61,779 nucleotides of DNA from an uncultured Bacteroides sp. (GTDB taxonomy: Bacteria > Bacteroidota > Bacteroidia > Bacteroidales > Bacteroidaceae). The position numbers were made by a program, and so were the translations under genes. Each line of letters opens with the position of its first letter. Within the stretch, counting starts at the first letter, position 1. The DNA is taken from NCBI GenBank assembly GCA_900546355.1, contig URCM01000004.1, positions 1-61,779 of the forward strand, written 5' to 3'. The notes below the pieces were generated by a model that was not told where the DNA came from, ran no database searches, and saw only the letters and a program-made list of their open reading frames with translations. Below, piece after piece: positions 36,785 to 45,238 of this stretch.

Positions 36785-36802
36785 TTCCTTCTGTTTTCCC
36801 CC

Positions 36803-37050
36803 GCAAATTAACGCAGATTTTCGCAGGTCAGCATTTATAGTCAATCAGAAATAGATTGCGAAAAATGGAATGGAACGCAGAGACGCAGAAGCGCAAAGTT
36901 TATTTTTTTGAGAGAGCAAAGCACACAGAGAGTGGCACTTATCTCCGTGCTCTTTGCTTTCTATCTAAATTATTCCTCTGTGTCTTTGCGTCTCTGCGTT
37001 CGATTTTTTCGCAAACCAATTTTGTTTTACTATAAAAGTCTGCGTTAATC
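36803..37050. repeat. Nested CAGAGACGC-type hairpin element, copy 3
   Basis: The element is a set of nested inverted repeats. An outer pair ATTAACGCAGA (36807-36817) matches TCTGCGTTAAT (37039-37049). A middle pair AACGCAGAGACGCA (36874-36887) matches TGCGTCTCTGCGTT (36987-37000). An inner hairpin around AGAGCAAAGCAC pairs with GTGCTCTTTGCT. TTTTTCGCAAACCAATTTTG near 37005-37024 is the reverse complement of the left end of copy 1 at 8763. It fills most of the 286-base gap between the second skp gene and murI. Confidence 0.75.
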
Positions 37051-37070
37051 TGCGTTCTAATTTCAATGTC

Positions 37071-37901
37071 ATGACAACTACAGGACCTATCGGCGTTTTC
37101 GATTCCGGCTATGGCGGACTGACGATTCTCGGCAAGATACGCGAATTGCTTCCCCAATACAATTACCTTTACTTAGGCGACAATGCCCGCACGCCTTACG
37201 GCACACGTTCGTTCGAAGTGGTTTACGAGTTTACCCTGCAGGCAGTGCGTAAGCTGTTCGGGTTGGGATGCCCGTTGGTTATATTGGCTTGCAACACGGC
37301 TTCGGCGAAAGCTTTACGCAGTATCCAGCAAAATGACTTGCCTTATCTCGATCCCAGCCGGAGAGTCTTGGGAGTAATCCGCCCTACGGTAGAATGCATC
37401 GGAACATTAACCCGTACCCGCCATGTAGGCCTGCTTGCCACCGAAGGTACCGTCCGTTCGCAATCTTATCCATTGGAAATCCAGAAACTCTATCCCGATA
37501 TCCGGCTTACGGGAGTGTCCTGTCCCATGTGGGTACCCCTTATAGAGAACAATGAGTTCAACTCTCCTGGTGCCGACTATTTTGTTCAGGAATACCTCGA
37601 CCAATTGTTGGAGCGGGATTCCGAAATAGATACCATCATCCTGGGCTGCACCCATTATCCGTTGCTGATAGGGAAAATCCGTCGCTATACACCTGCACAT
37701 ATCCGGTTGGTAGAGCAAGGTCCTTACGTGGCGTCAAGCCTGAAAGATTACTTGATGCGCCATCCCGAAATACGTACCCGGTGCGAAACCGGTGGGACAT
37801 GCCGTTTTCTTACTACCGAATCGGTAGAGAAGTTCCGCGAGTCGGCAAGTACTTTTCTACATGCCGGTGAGGTAAAAGTGCGTACTGTTACGTTAGAATG
37901 A
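37071..37901 (+). CDS. murI: Glutamate racemase
   Basis: MurI makes D-glutamate for peptidoglycan. The 276-residue protein has the two catalytic-cysteine neighbourhoods, ACNTASAKAL near residue 74 and GCTHYPLL near 189, and the N-terminal FDSGYGGLTI with Asp11 and Ser12. The length is normal. It follows the skp pair, separated by a large hairpin element, and is followed by array C. Confidence 0.95.
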   Translation: MTTTGPIGVFDSGYGGLTILGKIRELLPQYNYLYLGDNARTPYGTRSFEVVYEFTLQAVRKLFGLGCPLVILACNTASAKALRSIQQNDLPYLDPSRRVLGVIRPTVECIGTLTRTRHVGLLATEGTVRSQSYPLEIQKLYPDIRLTGVSCPMWVPLIENNEFNSPGADYFVQEYLDQLLERDSEIDTIILGCTHYPLLIGKIRRYTPAHIRLVEQGPYVASSLKDYLMRHPEIRTRCETGGTCRFLTTESVEKFRESASTFLHAGEVKVRTVTLE

Positions 37902-37979
37902 GACGGGACGTTTTAGTGGAATCATCCTGAAACAGACATCCATATCTGTATCCAGCCAATACTTATTTTTTGAGAAGAT

Positions 37980-38070
37980 AACTGCATCGCCGACACGATT
38001 AGTAATCGTCATGCTGTACGATTAGTAATCGTAACGTTGCACGATTAGTAATCGTACCAGTATCGCAGTT
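37980..38070. repeat. Tandem palindrome array C, 23-bp period, three units
   Basis: Three copies of the 15-base palindrome ACGATTAGTAATCGT start at 37995, 38018 and 38041. They are separated by 8-base spacers CATGCTGT and AACGTTGC, giving an exact 23-base period. Flanking AACTGC (37980-37985) and GCAGTT (38065-38070) close the whole as a larger inverted repeat. It lies in the 334-base gap between murI and cysE, upstream of the cysE promoter. The remainder of the gap shows no gene. Confidence 0.9.
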
Positions 38071-38199
38071 ATATTGCCTGCCGCTCATAGATAAATCAGG
38101 CAGGTTACGCTGCTTGTTGCCATTTAGCGTTTTAAATGAAAGAGCCGTGGTTTCTCATAAAAAAATAACTTCTGGATTTTGTATCTCCGATAAAATTCC

Positions 38200-38207
38200 T
38201 ACATTTG
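38200..38207 (+). promoter_or_regulatory. Predicted promoter for cysE
   Basis: TACATTTG is a full TAnnTTTG match 29 bases before the ATG. TTTG at 38178-38181 lies 18 bases upstream of it, close to the -33 box spacing. Confidence 0.65.
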
Positions 38208-38235
38208 TTCACGAATCATTAAATCATCCGACGAT

Positions 38236-39135
38236 ATGACATCCGATTATACTCCTATCCTGAACCAGGCGGTCAGCGAGCTTTCGGCTCCCGAATCATA
38301 CGAAGGGCTTTTCCATCAGTACAAAGATGGAGAACCGTTGCCTTCTGCTTATTCGCTCCGGCGCATAGTGGAACTGGCGCGTGAGATACTCTTTCCCGGT
38401 TATTTCGGCAATTCTACGATTCATCGGCGTACCTTGAACTATCATATCGGTGTAAACGTGGAGGAACTTTTCCGCCTGCTTACCGCACAAGTAGAGGCCG
38501 GACTTTGTTTCGGCATCGAGAACTCGCTTTCGAATGAATCGCCGGAAGAAAGCCTGTGCCATACCACTGCTTCCAATATCGCCGCGCAATTCATCAGCCG
38601 TTTGCCTCACATCCGTCACATCCTTGCCACCGATGTGGAAGCGGCTTATTACGGTGATCCTGCCGCTACGTGCTTTGGCGAAATCATTTGTTGTTATCCC
38701 ATCATCCGTGCTATTACGAATTACCGCATCGCCCACGAGCTTTATACGCTGAATGTACCGCTCATTCCCCGTATCATCACCGAGATGGCACATTCGGAAA
38801 CGGGGATTGACATTCATCCGGGAGCGAAGATAGGCAATCATTTCACTATCGACCACGGTACGGGTGTGGTGATAGGGGCTACGTGTATCATCGGCAACCA
38901 TGTGAAACTGTATCAAGGGGTTACCCTCGGTGCGAAGAGTTTTCCTCTCGACGAACACGGGAACCCGATTAAGGGCATCCCTCGCCATCCTATCCTGGAA
39001 GATGATGTAATCGTTTACTCTAACGCCACCATTTTAGGACGCATCACTATTGGCCGAGGGGCTACCATCGGCGGAAATATCTGGGTGACGGAAAGTGTGC
39101 CTGCCGGTGCGCGTATCGTGCAACGGAAAGGATGA
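38236..39135 (+). CDS. cysE: Serine O-acetyltransferase
   Basis: This enzyme makes O-acetylserine, the acceptor for sulfide in cysteine synthesis. The 299-residue protein has a helical N-domain and a C-terminal left-handed beta-helix of hexapeptide repeats (from about residue 190). Typical segments are DIHPGAKIGNHFTIDHGTG and GVTLGAKSFP, with the catalytic His in DHGTG. It is longer than E. coli CysE and matches the EpsC-like form found in Bacteroidota. A role in sulfur assimilation agrees with metY 4 kb away. Confidence 0.9.
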   Translation: MTSDYTPILNQAVSELSAPESYEGLFHQYKDGEPLPSAYSLRRIVELAREILFPGYFGNSTIHRRTLNYHIGVNVEELFRLLTAQVEAGLCFGIENSLSNESPEESLCHTTASNIAAQFISRLPHIRHILATDVEAAYYGDPAATCFGEIICCYPIIRAITNYRIAHELYTLNVPLIPRIITEMAHSETGIDIHPGAKIGNHFTIDHGTGVVIGATCIIGNHVKLYQGVTLGAKSFPLDEHGNPIKGIPRHPILEDDVIVYSNATILGRITIGRGATIGGNIWVTESVPAGARIVQRKG

Positions 39136-39302
39136 AATCAGGCATTCCGGGTGGTGGGTTTTATACTGCCGGGCTTTATGCCGTCGGTTCGCTGGAATAT
39201 TTTTTCAGTGTCTTTGGTGGCTCTATGTTTTTTTGTATCTTGCGCAACAAAACGCATGATGTAACAGATTCGGGACAATAAATTAACATTAAGATAATAA
39301 AC

Positions 39303-40466
39303 ATGAAAAAGATTCTTACTTTATTGTGTTGCCTGATGGCTGTATTTGCAGTATCGGCAGACAACTGGACAGGTACGTGGGCATCGGCTCCCGAATGGAC
39401 CGGAGCGGGCGATATGCCGAAGAAAACGACGTTGACCGGCAATTCGGTACGCCAAATCGTACACGTGTCTTTAGGAGGCAAGGAAATCCGTGTGCAATTA
39501 TCCAACGAATTGAGCAGCCAGCCGGTGGAAATACAATCGGTCTATATCGCCGATGCGCTCGATGGAAAAAACATCAATCCTAAAACGGCAACTTACCTGA
39601 AATTCAATGGTAAAAAGAATGTGACCATCGAAGCGGGGAAAGCCGTGTTCTGCGACCCGTTGGAGTACGACCTGAAGCCTTTGCAACTGCTTTCTATCAC
39701 GGTTTATTATGGAGAAACTCCGAAGAACGCCACTTCTCACCGCGGTTCGCGCACCACTTCGTATATCATGGAGGGCAAGTCGAATCCGAAGAAGGAATTT
39801 GTCGTGGCAGAACAATTGGAACACTGGTATAGCATCGCTGCTATCGACGTAAAGGTTTCGGGCAAACCGTGTATCGCCGCCTTAGGCAATTCGATTACAG
39901 ACGGACGCGGGACAACTACTGATAAACAAAACCGCTGGACCGATGTCTGCGCCGAAGCGTTGGGCGGTGAAGTCGGTATCTTGAATTTGGGTATAGGCGG
40001 CAATTGTGTGCTTGCGGGAGGCTTGAGCGAACCAGCCGTGAGGCGTTTCGACCGCGATATCATGGGTCAACGAGGATTGACAGGCATCCTTATCTTTGAA
40101 GGAATCAACGATATAGGAAGTAGTAAGAATTCCGAGCAAACGGCGCAAAAGCTGATTGAGGCTTACGAGGCGTTTATCGAGAAGGCGCGTGCCAAAGGAC
40201 TGAAAGTATATGGTGGGACAATTACGCCGATAGGTCATACTGATTATTGGTCTTATTTCCATGAAGCAGCCCGCCAGACGGTAAACGAATGGATTCGCAC
40301 CAGTGGCAAGTTTGATGCTGTTATCGATTTCGATAAGGTGTTGCGCGACCCGGCCAAGCCTACGCAAGTCCGTCCCGATTATCAGTTCGACTGGTTGCAT
40401 CCCAATGCCGCAGGTTATAAGGCAATGGGAGAAGAAGCCGCAAAAGTGCTTAAGGCGCATCTGTAA
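39303..40466 (+). CDS. Exported SGNH/GDSL hydrolase
   Basis: The 387-residue protein has a signal peptide (about residues 1-20, VFAVSAD). A beta-rich N-terminal region (about 20-180) starts NWTGTWASAPEW. An SGNH hydrolase domain follows, with ALGNSITDGRG (nucleophile Ser), GIGGNC (Gly block), EGINDIG (Asn block) and DWLHPNAAGYKAMGE (catalytic Asp/His). Enzymes of this type deacylate sugars or act as esterases on plant or host glycans outside the cell; the substrate is not shown. It is monocistronic, ending at a long hairpin shared with the convergent MutS-like gene. Confidence 0.87.
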   Translation: MKKILTLLCCLMAVFAVSADNWTGTWASAPEWTGAGDMPKKTTLTGNSVRQIVHVSLGGKEIRVQLSNELSSQPVEIQSVYIADALDGKNINPKTATYLKFNGKKNVTIEAGKAVFCDPLEYDLKPLQLLSITVYYGETPKNATSHRGSRTTSYIMEGKSNPKKEFVVAEQLEHWYSIAAIDVKVSGKPCIAALGNSITDGRGTTTDKQNRWTDVCAEALGGEVGILNLGIGGNCVLAGGLSEPAVRRFDRDIMGQRGLTGILIFEGINDIGSSKNSEQTAQKLIEAYEAFIEKARAKGLKVYGGTITPIGHTDYWSYFHEAARQTVNEWIRTSGKFDAVIDFDKVLRDPAKPTQVRPDYQFDWLHPNAAGYKAMGEEAAKVLKAHL

Positions 40467-40507
40467 ACTGGTGATGTCGCCACAGGATAGACAAGATACC
40501 TGAAAAG

Positions 40508-40587
40508 ATACAGAGGAACCCAGAAATGAATTTCTTTTCGATGCAGCGGCATAGCGAAATGAAATTCATTTCTGGGTTCCTCTGTGT
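40508..40587. terminator. Long bidirectional hairpin between convergent genes
   Basis: Two 24-base arms (40511-40534 and 40561-40584) are perfectly complementary. They enclose a 26-base loop that can itself pair (TTTCG with CGAAA, ATGC with GCAT). The outer bases ATACAGAGG and CCTCTGTGTAT recall the CAGAGACAC elements elsewhere. It lies between the SGNH hydrolase stop and the stop of the MutS-like gene and can terminate both. Confidence 0.8.
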
Positions 40588-40589
40588 AT

Positions 40590-42386
40590 TCAACGAACGG
40601 TAATCCCCATTTTCTTCATCAGGAAGCAGGCGTTCATGTTCTGTGCCACGCCTTCGCGCAGGCGGTACGAGAAGGTCAACTCATTGTCCGTAATGTCCGC
40701 TTCGAAACAATAGTTACGGATTTCATCAGGAAATTGTTCGGCCAGGGTGCCCAATAGCAAGTCGTGCGTGGCGATGATGCCGTCCGCCTTCAGCCGCATG
40801 AACTGGCGGATAAGGTCGAGCGAACCTTTTTGCTTGTCGGCGGAGTTCGTTCCTTTCAGTATCTCGTCGAGGATGATGAAAAGTTCTTTCCCTTCGTTCA
40901 GCAGGTCGATGATGCGTTTCAGGCGTTTCAGTTCGGCAAAGAAATAAGATTCGTTGTCCGAGAGTGAGTCGGTAGTGCGCAGGCTGGTGATGAGTTGTGC
41001 GGGATAAAGTGTGAGGCTTTCGCAACACACGGGGCAGCCCATGCATGCCAGCAGGTAATTGACCCCGATGGTGCGCAGGTAGGTGCTCTTTCCCGCCATA
41101 TTGGCTCCGGTAATAATCAGGAAATAAGGGCGTGAGGGGATGGCAGCGTCATTCTTCACGCATTGGGCTTCGGGCATGAGCGGATGTCCCATGTTGCGGG
41201 CGAGGAAGCAGAACGGTTCTGCGGCTATCACAGGATATGTGTATGCCGGATGATTATAAGCGAACGTGCCGAGCGAGCAAAGCGCGTCGAGTTCGCCTAC
41301 GGCTTCCAGCCAGCCCATGAGGTATTTTCCGTAACGTGCCTTCCAGCGTTCGATGCGCACGATTTGCCGGAGCTGGAAGAACATGCTTCCCTCTAAGATG
41401 ACATACAGGAGCTGGTTGTTGCGCAGGTCGAGGCGGTCCAGTTCCTTCGAGAGTTGCGTCAAGGCTTCGGCGGGAGAATGTCCGTCGATGTCCAGCTTGT
41501 CGGTCAATTCATGCAAGGCAGGAGCTTGCCACGTTTCTCCTTTGGCAAGGGTTATCAGTTTGGCATAGCGGTTTAGGGCTCTCAGTTTCTTTCCGTAGCT
41601 TTCTTGTATCAGGGTGACCCGCTGGATAAGTGCGAAGCTGAGGATGACGAAGACGGTAAACATCATTCCGAACCAGCTGAGCGAAAGGATATGCAGCAAT
41701 CCAAGTACGAGCAGCAGGATATTGATGCCGGGTACAACCCAAAGGCAGAGCCTTACCCACCAGAGGTGTTGCAGCGTAGACGGAGTCTGGCTCCAGCGGC
41801 TTATCTCTTCTTCGTCGGAATCCGCGCCGCGGTTGATGGAACCGGTCACACGGAACTCTTCACGGAAAGCTGTGCGCCGGCTCATGTCGCGGATGCTTTC
41901 CTGACGGGTTTCGATAGCGGTTTTCTCCGTCAGGTGGTGTTGCATCCATGCGGCAAGGGTTTGTTTTCCGATATGCGTACAGGTGCGTCCGAGGGCTTGG
42001 AAGAGCGATTTGCGTCCGAAGAGGTCAAGGTCGTACGAGTAAGGATGTCCGGGGTTGATGAACTCCCGTCCTTCATCGAAAGCCGAATAGTCGCCTTCCA
42101 ATCCTTTCAGTTCATTTTGGTTCAACTGGAGTTGGGTTTCCAGGCGTTCCTTGCGGAAATAAAGCCGGTTGTGTACTTTTACCAGAATGAAGAAAGGCAG
42201 GAACGTGCAGCACACGGTGAGCACTACCGCCCACGTGCCGGCGCGATAGAACAGAATGAGTCCCGCAATGCCTGCCACAAAGAGAAGGACACGCAGCAGG
42301 CTGATGCGGTTAATCTGTGTCTTGGTTTGGGAAAGTTGTCGTAAAGTTTCGTCTATGCGTTGGGTGTACCAGTTACGGGGAGCCAT
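40590..42386 (-). CDS. Membrane-anchored MutS-family ATPase
   Basis: The 598-residue protein ends in a MutS domain V ATPase: Walker A GANMAGKST at 427-435, Walker B FIILDE at 503-508 and ATHD at 539-542. The middle (about 100-220 and 270-400) resembles the MutS core and lever helices. It lacks the mismatch-binding domain I and instead has hydrophobic segments at about 30-75 and 220-265 that look like transmembrane hairpins (VLLFVAGIAGLILFY; INILLLVLGLLHILS). Membrane-bound MutS-like proteins are common in Bacteroidota but have no settled function; a mismatch-repair role is doubtful. ATG 42386 (MAPRNW) is chosen because the longer frame runs into the hairpin repeat behind metY. Confidence 0.82.
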   Translation of the reverse strand: MAPRNWYTQRIDETLRQLSQTKTQINRISLLRVLLFVAGIAGLILFYRAGTWAVVLTVCCTFLPFFILVKVHNRLYFRKERLETQLQLNQNELKGLEGDYSAFDEGREFINPGHPYSYDLDLFGRKSLFQALGRTCTHIGKQTLAAWMQHHLTEKTAIETRQESIRDMSRRTAFREEFRVTGSINRGADSDEEEISRWSQTPSTLQHLWWVRLCLWVVPGINILLLVLGLLHILSLSWFGMMFTVFVILSFALIQRVTLIQESYGKKLRALNRYAKLITLAKGETWQAPALHELTDKLDIDGHSPAEALTQLSKELDRLDLRNNQLLYVILEGSMFFQLRQIVRIERWKARYGKYLMGWLEAVGELDALCSLGTFAYNHPAYTYPVIAAEPFCFLARNMGHPLMPEAQCVKNDAAIPSRPYFLIITGANMAGKSTYLRTIGVNYLLACMGCPVCCESLTLYPAQLITSLRTTDSLSDNESYFFAELKRLKRIIDLLNEGKELFIILDEILKGTNSADKQKGSLDLIRQFMRLKADGIIATHDLLLGTLAEQFPDEIRNYCFEADITDNELTFSYRLREGVAQNMNACFLMKKMGITVR

Positions 42387-42413
42387 GTGAAATGAAGTTG
42401 TGTTTAAATAAAA

Positions 42414-42476
42414 AACGCAGAGACACAAAGGCACAGGGTATAATGAAAAAACTCTGTGTCTCCGTGTCTCTGTGTT
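42414..42476. repeat. CAGAGACAC-type hairpin element, copy 4
   Basis: The left arm 42414-42438 (AACGCAGAGACACAAAGGCA and onward) pairs with the right arm 42452-42476, with about five mismatches over 25 bases and a 13-base loop. It lies just past the metY stop on the minus strand and upstream of the MutS-like gene, so it probably ends the metY transcript. Confidence 0.7.
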
Positions 42477-42484
42477 CTATGAAA

Positions 42485-43768
42485 TTAAATACTTTGCAAT
42501 GCTTGTTCGAGGTCGGCGATGATGTCGTCTACGTTTTCAATGCCTACCGAGAGACGAATCAAGTCGGGAGCTACGCCGGCTTCTATCAATTGCTCATCAC
42601 TCAATTGACGGTGGGTATGGCTTGCCGGATGCAAGACACAGGTACGGGCATCTGCCACGTGGGTCACGATACATGCCAGCTTCAGGCTATCCATGAACTT
42701 CACGGCATCTTCGCGTGTGCCTTTCAGACCGAAAGCAATGACACCGCATGAACCGTTGGGCAGGTATTTTTGTGCCAGTTCGTAATACTTGTTGCTCTTC
42801 AAGCCGCAATAGTTTACCCATTTCACTTTCGGGTTGGCTTCCAACCATTCGGCTACCTTCTGGGCATTGGCGCAATGGCGGGGTACACGCAAGTGCAAGG
42901 TTTCCAGTCCTAAGTTGAGCAGGAAAGCGTTCATGGGCGAAGGGATTGAGCCTAAGTCGCGCATAAGTTGGGCGGTTATCTTGGTGATGTATGCCATTTT
43001 GCCGAAAGCTGTGGCATAGGTCAGCCCGTGATATGATTCATCAGGTGTGGTCAAGCCGGGAAATTTGTCGGCGTGTGCCATCCAGTCGAAGTTGCCGCTA
43101 TCTACCACTACGCCGCCCACGCTGGTGGCATGACCGTCCATGTATTTCGTTGTAGAATGGGTTACGATGTCGGCTCCCCATTCAAAGGGACGGCAATTGA
43201 TGGGAGTAGCGAAGGTATTGTCTACGATAAGAGGTACCCCGTGCTTATGGGCAATGCGTGCGAACTTCTCGATATCGAGCACATTGATGCTGGGATTTGA
43301 GATGGTTTCACCGAACATACATTTGGTATTGGGCTGGAAAGCCTTGTCGATTTCTTCTTCGGGTGCATCGGCATCGATGAAGGTACATTCAATGCCCAGC
43401 TTCTTCAGGGTAACGCCGAAGAGGTTGAATGTGCCTCCATAAATGGTGGACGAGCAGACGATATGGTCGCCTGCCTCACAGATGTTGAACACGGCATAGA
43501 AATTAGCTGCCTGTCCTGATGAAGTAAGAATAGCGCCTACACCGCCTTCCAGTGCGGCAATCTTAGCGGCTACAGCATCGTTGGTGGGATTCTGCAGACG
43601 GGTATAGAAATATCCGGTATCTTTCAGGTCGAACAGGCGTGCCATTTGGTCGCTGTCATCGTATTTAAAGGTAGTGCTTTGATAGATGGGCACTACACGC
43701 GGCTCTCCGTTCTTGGGAGTCCACCCTGCCTGTACGCAGAGGGTTTCTTTGCTTAATTTCTGTTCCAT
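42485..43768 (-). CDS. metY: O-acetylhomoserine sulfhydrylase/aminocarboxypropyltransferase
   Basis: This PLP enzyme joins O-acetylhomoserine with sulfide or methanethiol to make homocysteine or methionine. The 427-residue protein begins with the MetY N-terminus (ETLCVQAGWTPKNGEPRVVP). It has SSGQAANF for PLP phosphate contacts near residue 84, and the Schiff-base Lys208 in HSTTKYMDG. The length fits MetY rather than the shorter MetB/MetC. It has its own promoter and a hairpin terminator. Together with cysE it covers the cytoplasmic sulfur-incorporation step. Confidence 0.93.
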   Translation of the reverse strand: MEQKLSKETLCVQAGWTPKNGEPRVVPIYQSTTFKYDDSDQMARLFDLKDTGYFYTRLQNPTNDAVAAKIAALEGGVGAILTSSGQAANFYAVFNICEAGDHIVCSSTIYGGTFNLFGVTLKKLGIECTFIDADAPEEEIDKAFQPNTKCMFGETISNPSINVLDIEKFARIAHKHGVPLIVDNTFATPINCRPFEWGADIVTHSTTKYMDGHATSVGGVVVDSGNFDWMAHADKFPGLTTPDESYHGLTYATAFGKMAYITKITAQLMRDLGSIPSPMNAFLLNLGLETLHLRVPRHCANAQKVAEWLEANPKVKWVNYCGLKSNKYYELAQKYLPNGSCGVIAFGLKGTREDAVKFMDSLKLACIVTHVADARTCVLHPASHTHRQLSDEQLIEAGVAPDLIRLSVGIENVDDIIADLEQALQSI

Positions 43769-43805
43769 TATTTATGTCTATTAGTTGATTTCATTGCATT
43801 GTGCG

Positions 43806-43813
43806 CAAAAATA
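43806..43813 (-). promoter_or_regulatory. Predicted -7 element for metY
   Basis: The minus strand reads TATTTTTG, a full TAnnTTTG match 38 bases before the metY ATG. The divergent thioesterase promoter lies 45 bases away, and no SAM-riboswitch-like leader fits between. Confidence 0.55.
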
Positions 43814-43857
43814 AGAAATAAATGCTGCACTTGTTGCGTTTTACGGAAAAAAAGATA

Positions 43858-43865
43858 TATATTTG
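43858..43865 (+). promoter_or_regulatory. Predicted -7 element for the thioesterase gene
   Basis: TATATTTG is a full TAnnTTTG match 22 bases before the ATG at 43888. Confidence 0.6.
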
Positions 43866-43887
43866 AGGTGAACAAAGTTTAAATACT

Positions 43888-44334
43888 ATGGCAACAGAAC
43901 TTACATACAGGCATGTGATGCCGGTGCAAATCCGTTTTAGTGACGTCGACCAGTACGGTCACATGAACAATTCGTCGTATTTCTCCATATACGATTTGGC
44001 GAAGACTTCGTATATGCGTGATGTGTTTGGGGACAAGAACTGGAATGATATAGGTATTGTCGTAGCGAACATCAATGCCGATTTTCTGGCTCCGGTGTTT
44101 TTCTCGGACGAGTTGTATATTGAGACTACGGTGGTTCACCTGGGGCATAAGAGCTTCACGTTGCTCCAACGTGCCATCAACAAGGCGAGCGGTGTATTGA
44201 AATGCCAGTGCCGCACGGTCATGGTAGGCTATGATATGGCAACGAAAGAGCCGGTAGAACTGCCCGATTCGTTCAAGCAGACCATTTGCGAATATGAGGG
44301 CAAGACGCTGGAGGAACTCTCGGAGAGTTTATAG
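43888..44334 (+). CDS. Acyl-CoA thioesterase, 4HBT/hot-dog family
   Basis: The 148-residue protein is a single hot-dog domain. RFSDVDQYGHMNNSSYFSIY near residues 18-37 has the catalytic Asp and the HxxN pattern of 4-hydroxybenzoyl-CoA thioesterase-like (YbgC/FadM) enzymes. They hydrolyse acyl-CoA or acyl-ACP thioesters in the cytoplasm; the substrate is undetermined. It is followed by a TTAATAG-type repeat and proC. Confidence 0.85.
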   Translation: MATELTYRHVMPVQIRFSDVDQYGHMNNSSYFSIYDLAKTSYMRDVFGDKNWNDIGIVVANINADFLAPVFFSDELYIETTVVHLGHKSFTLLQRAINKASGVLKCQCRTVMVGYDMATKEPVELPDSFKQTICEYEGKTLEELSESL

Positions 44335-44457
44335 TTAATAGTGAATAGTTAATAATGGGTGTACTTATACATTTTCCATTTGCCTACTATTCAGATAGTT
44401 ATTAAATTGATTCCTGATTGACTATTAATTATTAACTGGTAATTATTAATTGACAAC
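44334..44457. repeat. TTAATAG/GTGAATAG hairpin repeat, copy 2
   Basis: The gap between the thioesterase and proC consists almost entirely of TTAATAGTGAATAGTTAATAA on the left and its approximate complement (ACTATTAATTATTAACTGGT and following) on the right, with a 50-base middle part. The heptamers match those of the repeat at 9561-9658. Confidence 0.65.
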
Positions 44458-45228
44458 ATGAAAGTAGCAATTATCGGAGCCGGCAATATGGGCGGAGCAA
44501 TCGCCCGCGGGCTGGCTCAGGGACATTATGTAAGGGAACAAGATATTATCGTGACCAATCCCAGTATACCGAAGCTGGACGCACTGAAGGCGGACTTTCC
44601 CGCTATCGGGGTAAGCACGAACAACCGCGATGCTTCGGATGCCGATGTGGTTATCATAGCGGTAAAGCCCTGGAAGGTAGAAGAAGTGCTGAAGCCTTTG
44701 CGCTTGCGCCAGCCTCAGATATTGGTATCGGTAGCGGCGGGATTGACTTTCGAGAACCTCGCTCACTTTGTCGAGCCTGAAATGCCGATGTTCCGGATAA
44801 TACCGAATACCGCTATCTCCGAGCGGGCGAGCATGACACTGATAGCCGCACGGAACGCTTCGGACGAGCAGGTACAGATGATGTTGAGCCTTTTTGACGA
44901 AATGGGGCTTGCCATGCTGATAGAAGAAAAACAGTTTGCGGCGGCTACTTCACTCACTTCGTGCGGCATTGCTTACGTGTTGAAATATGTACAGGCAGCT
45001 ATGCAAGCCGGAGTAGAATTGGGGATTCGTCCGAAAGACGCGATGAAGATGGTGGCACAAACAATGGAAGGGGCTGCACGTCTTTTATTGGACAATGAAA
45101 ATACGCATCCGGCTTTAGAAATAGAAAAAGTCACTACACCGGGTGGCATTACTATTAAAGGTGTGAATTCGTTGGAGCACGATGGGTTTACTTCAGCGGT
45201 GATAAAGGCCATTAAGGCGAGTACGTGA
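44458..45228 (+). CDS. proC: Pyrroline-5-carboxylate reductase
   Basis: ProC performs the last step of proline synthesis with NAD(P)H. The 256-residue protein has the Rossmann motif IGAGNMGGAIARGL at its start. The conserved C-terminal block, with ATSLTSCGIAYVLKY and later VTTPGGITIKGVNSLEHDG, forms the dimer and active site. The length is slightly below 270. It is followed by a perfect 46-base palindrome that probably terminates it. Confidence 0.94.
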   Translation: MKVAIIGAGNMGGAIARGLAQGHYVREQDIIVTNPSIPKLDALKADFPAIGVSTNNRDASDADVVIIAVKPWKVEEVLKPLRLRQPQILVSVAAGLTFENLAHFVEPEMPMFRIIPNTAISERASMTLIAARNASDEQVQMMLSLFDEMGLAMLIEEKQFAAATSLTSCGIAYVLKYVQAAMQAGVELGIRPKDAMKMVAQTMEGAARLLLDNENTHPALEIEKVTTPGGITIKGVNSLEHDGFTSAVIKAIKAST

Positions 45229-45238
45229 TAAAGGTGCT

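Noticed and set aside
41604..42344. 246-codon plus-strand open frame
   Set aside because: It is the shadow of the MutS-like gene, without promoter or known pattern.
43769..43887. Riboswitch upstream of metY
   Set aside because: The 119-base divergent gap contains both promoters and no SAM-type riboswitch pattern; the metY leader would be only about 30 nt.
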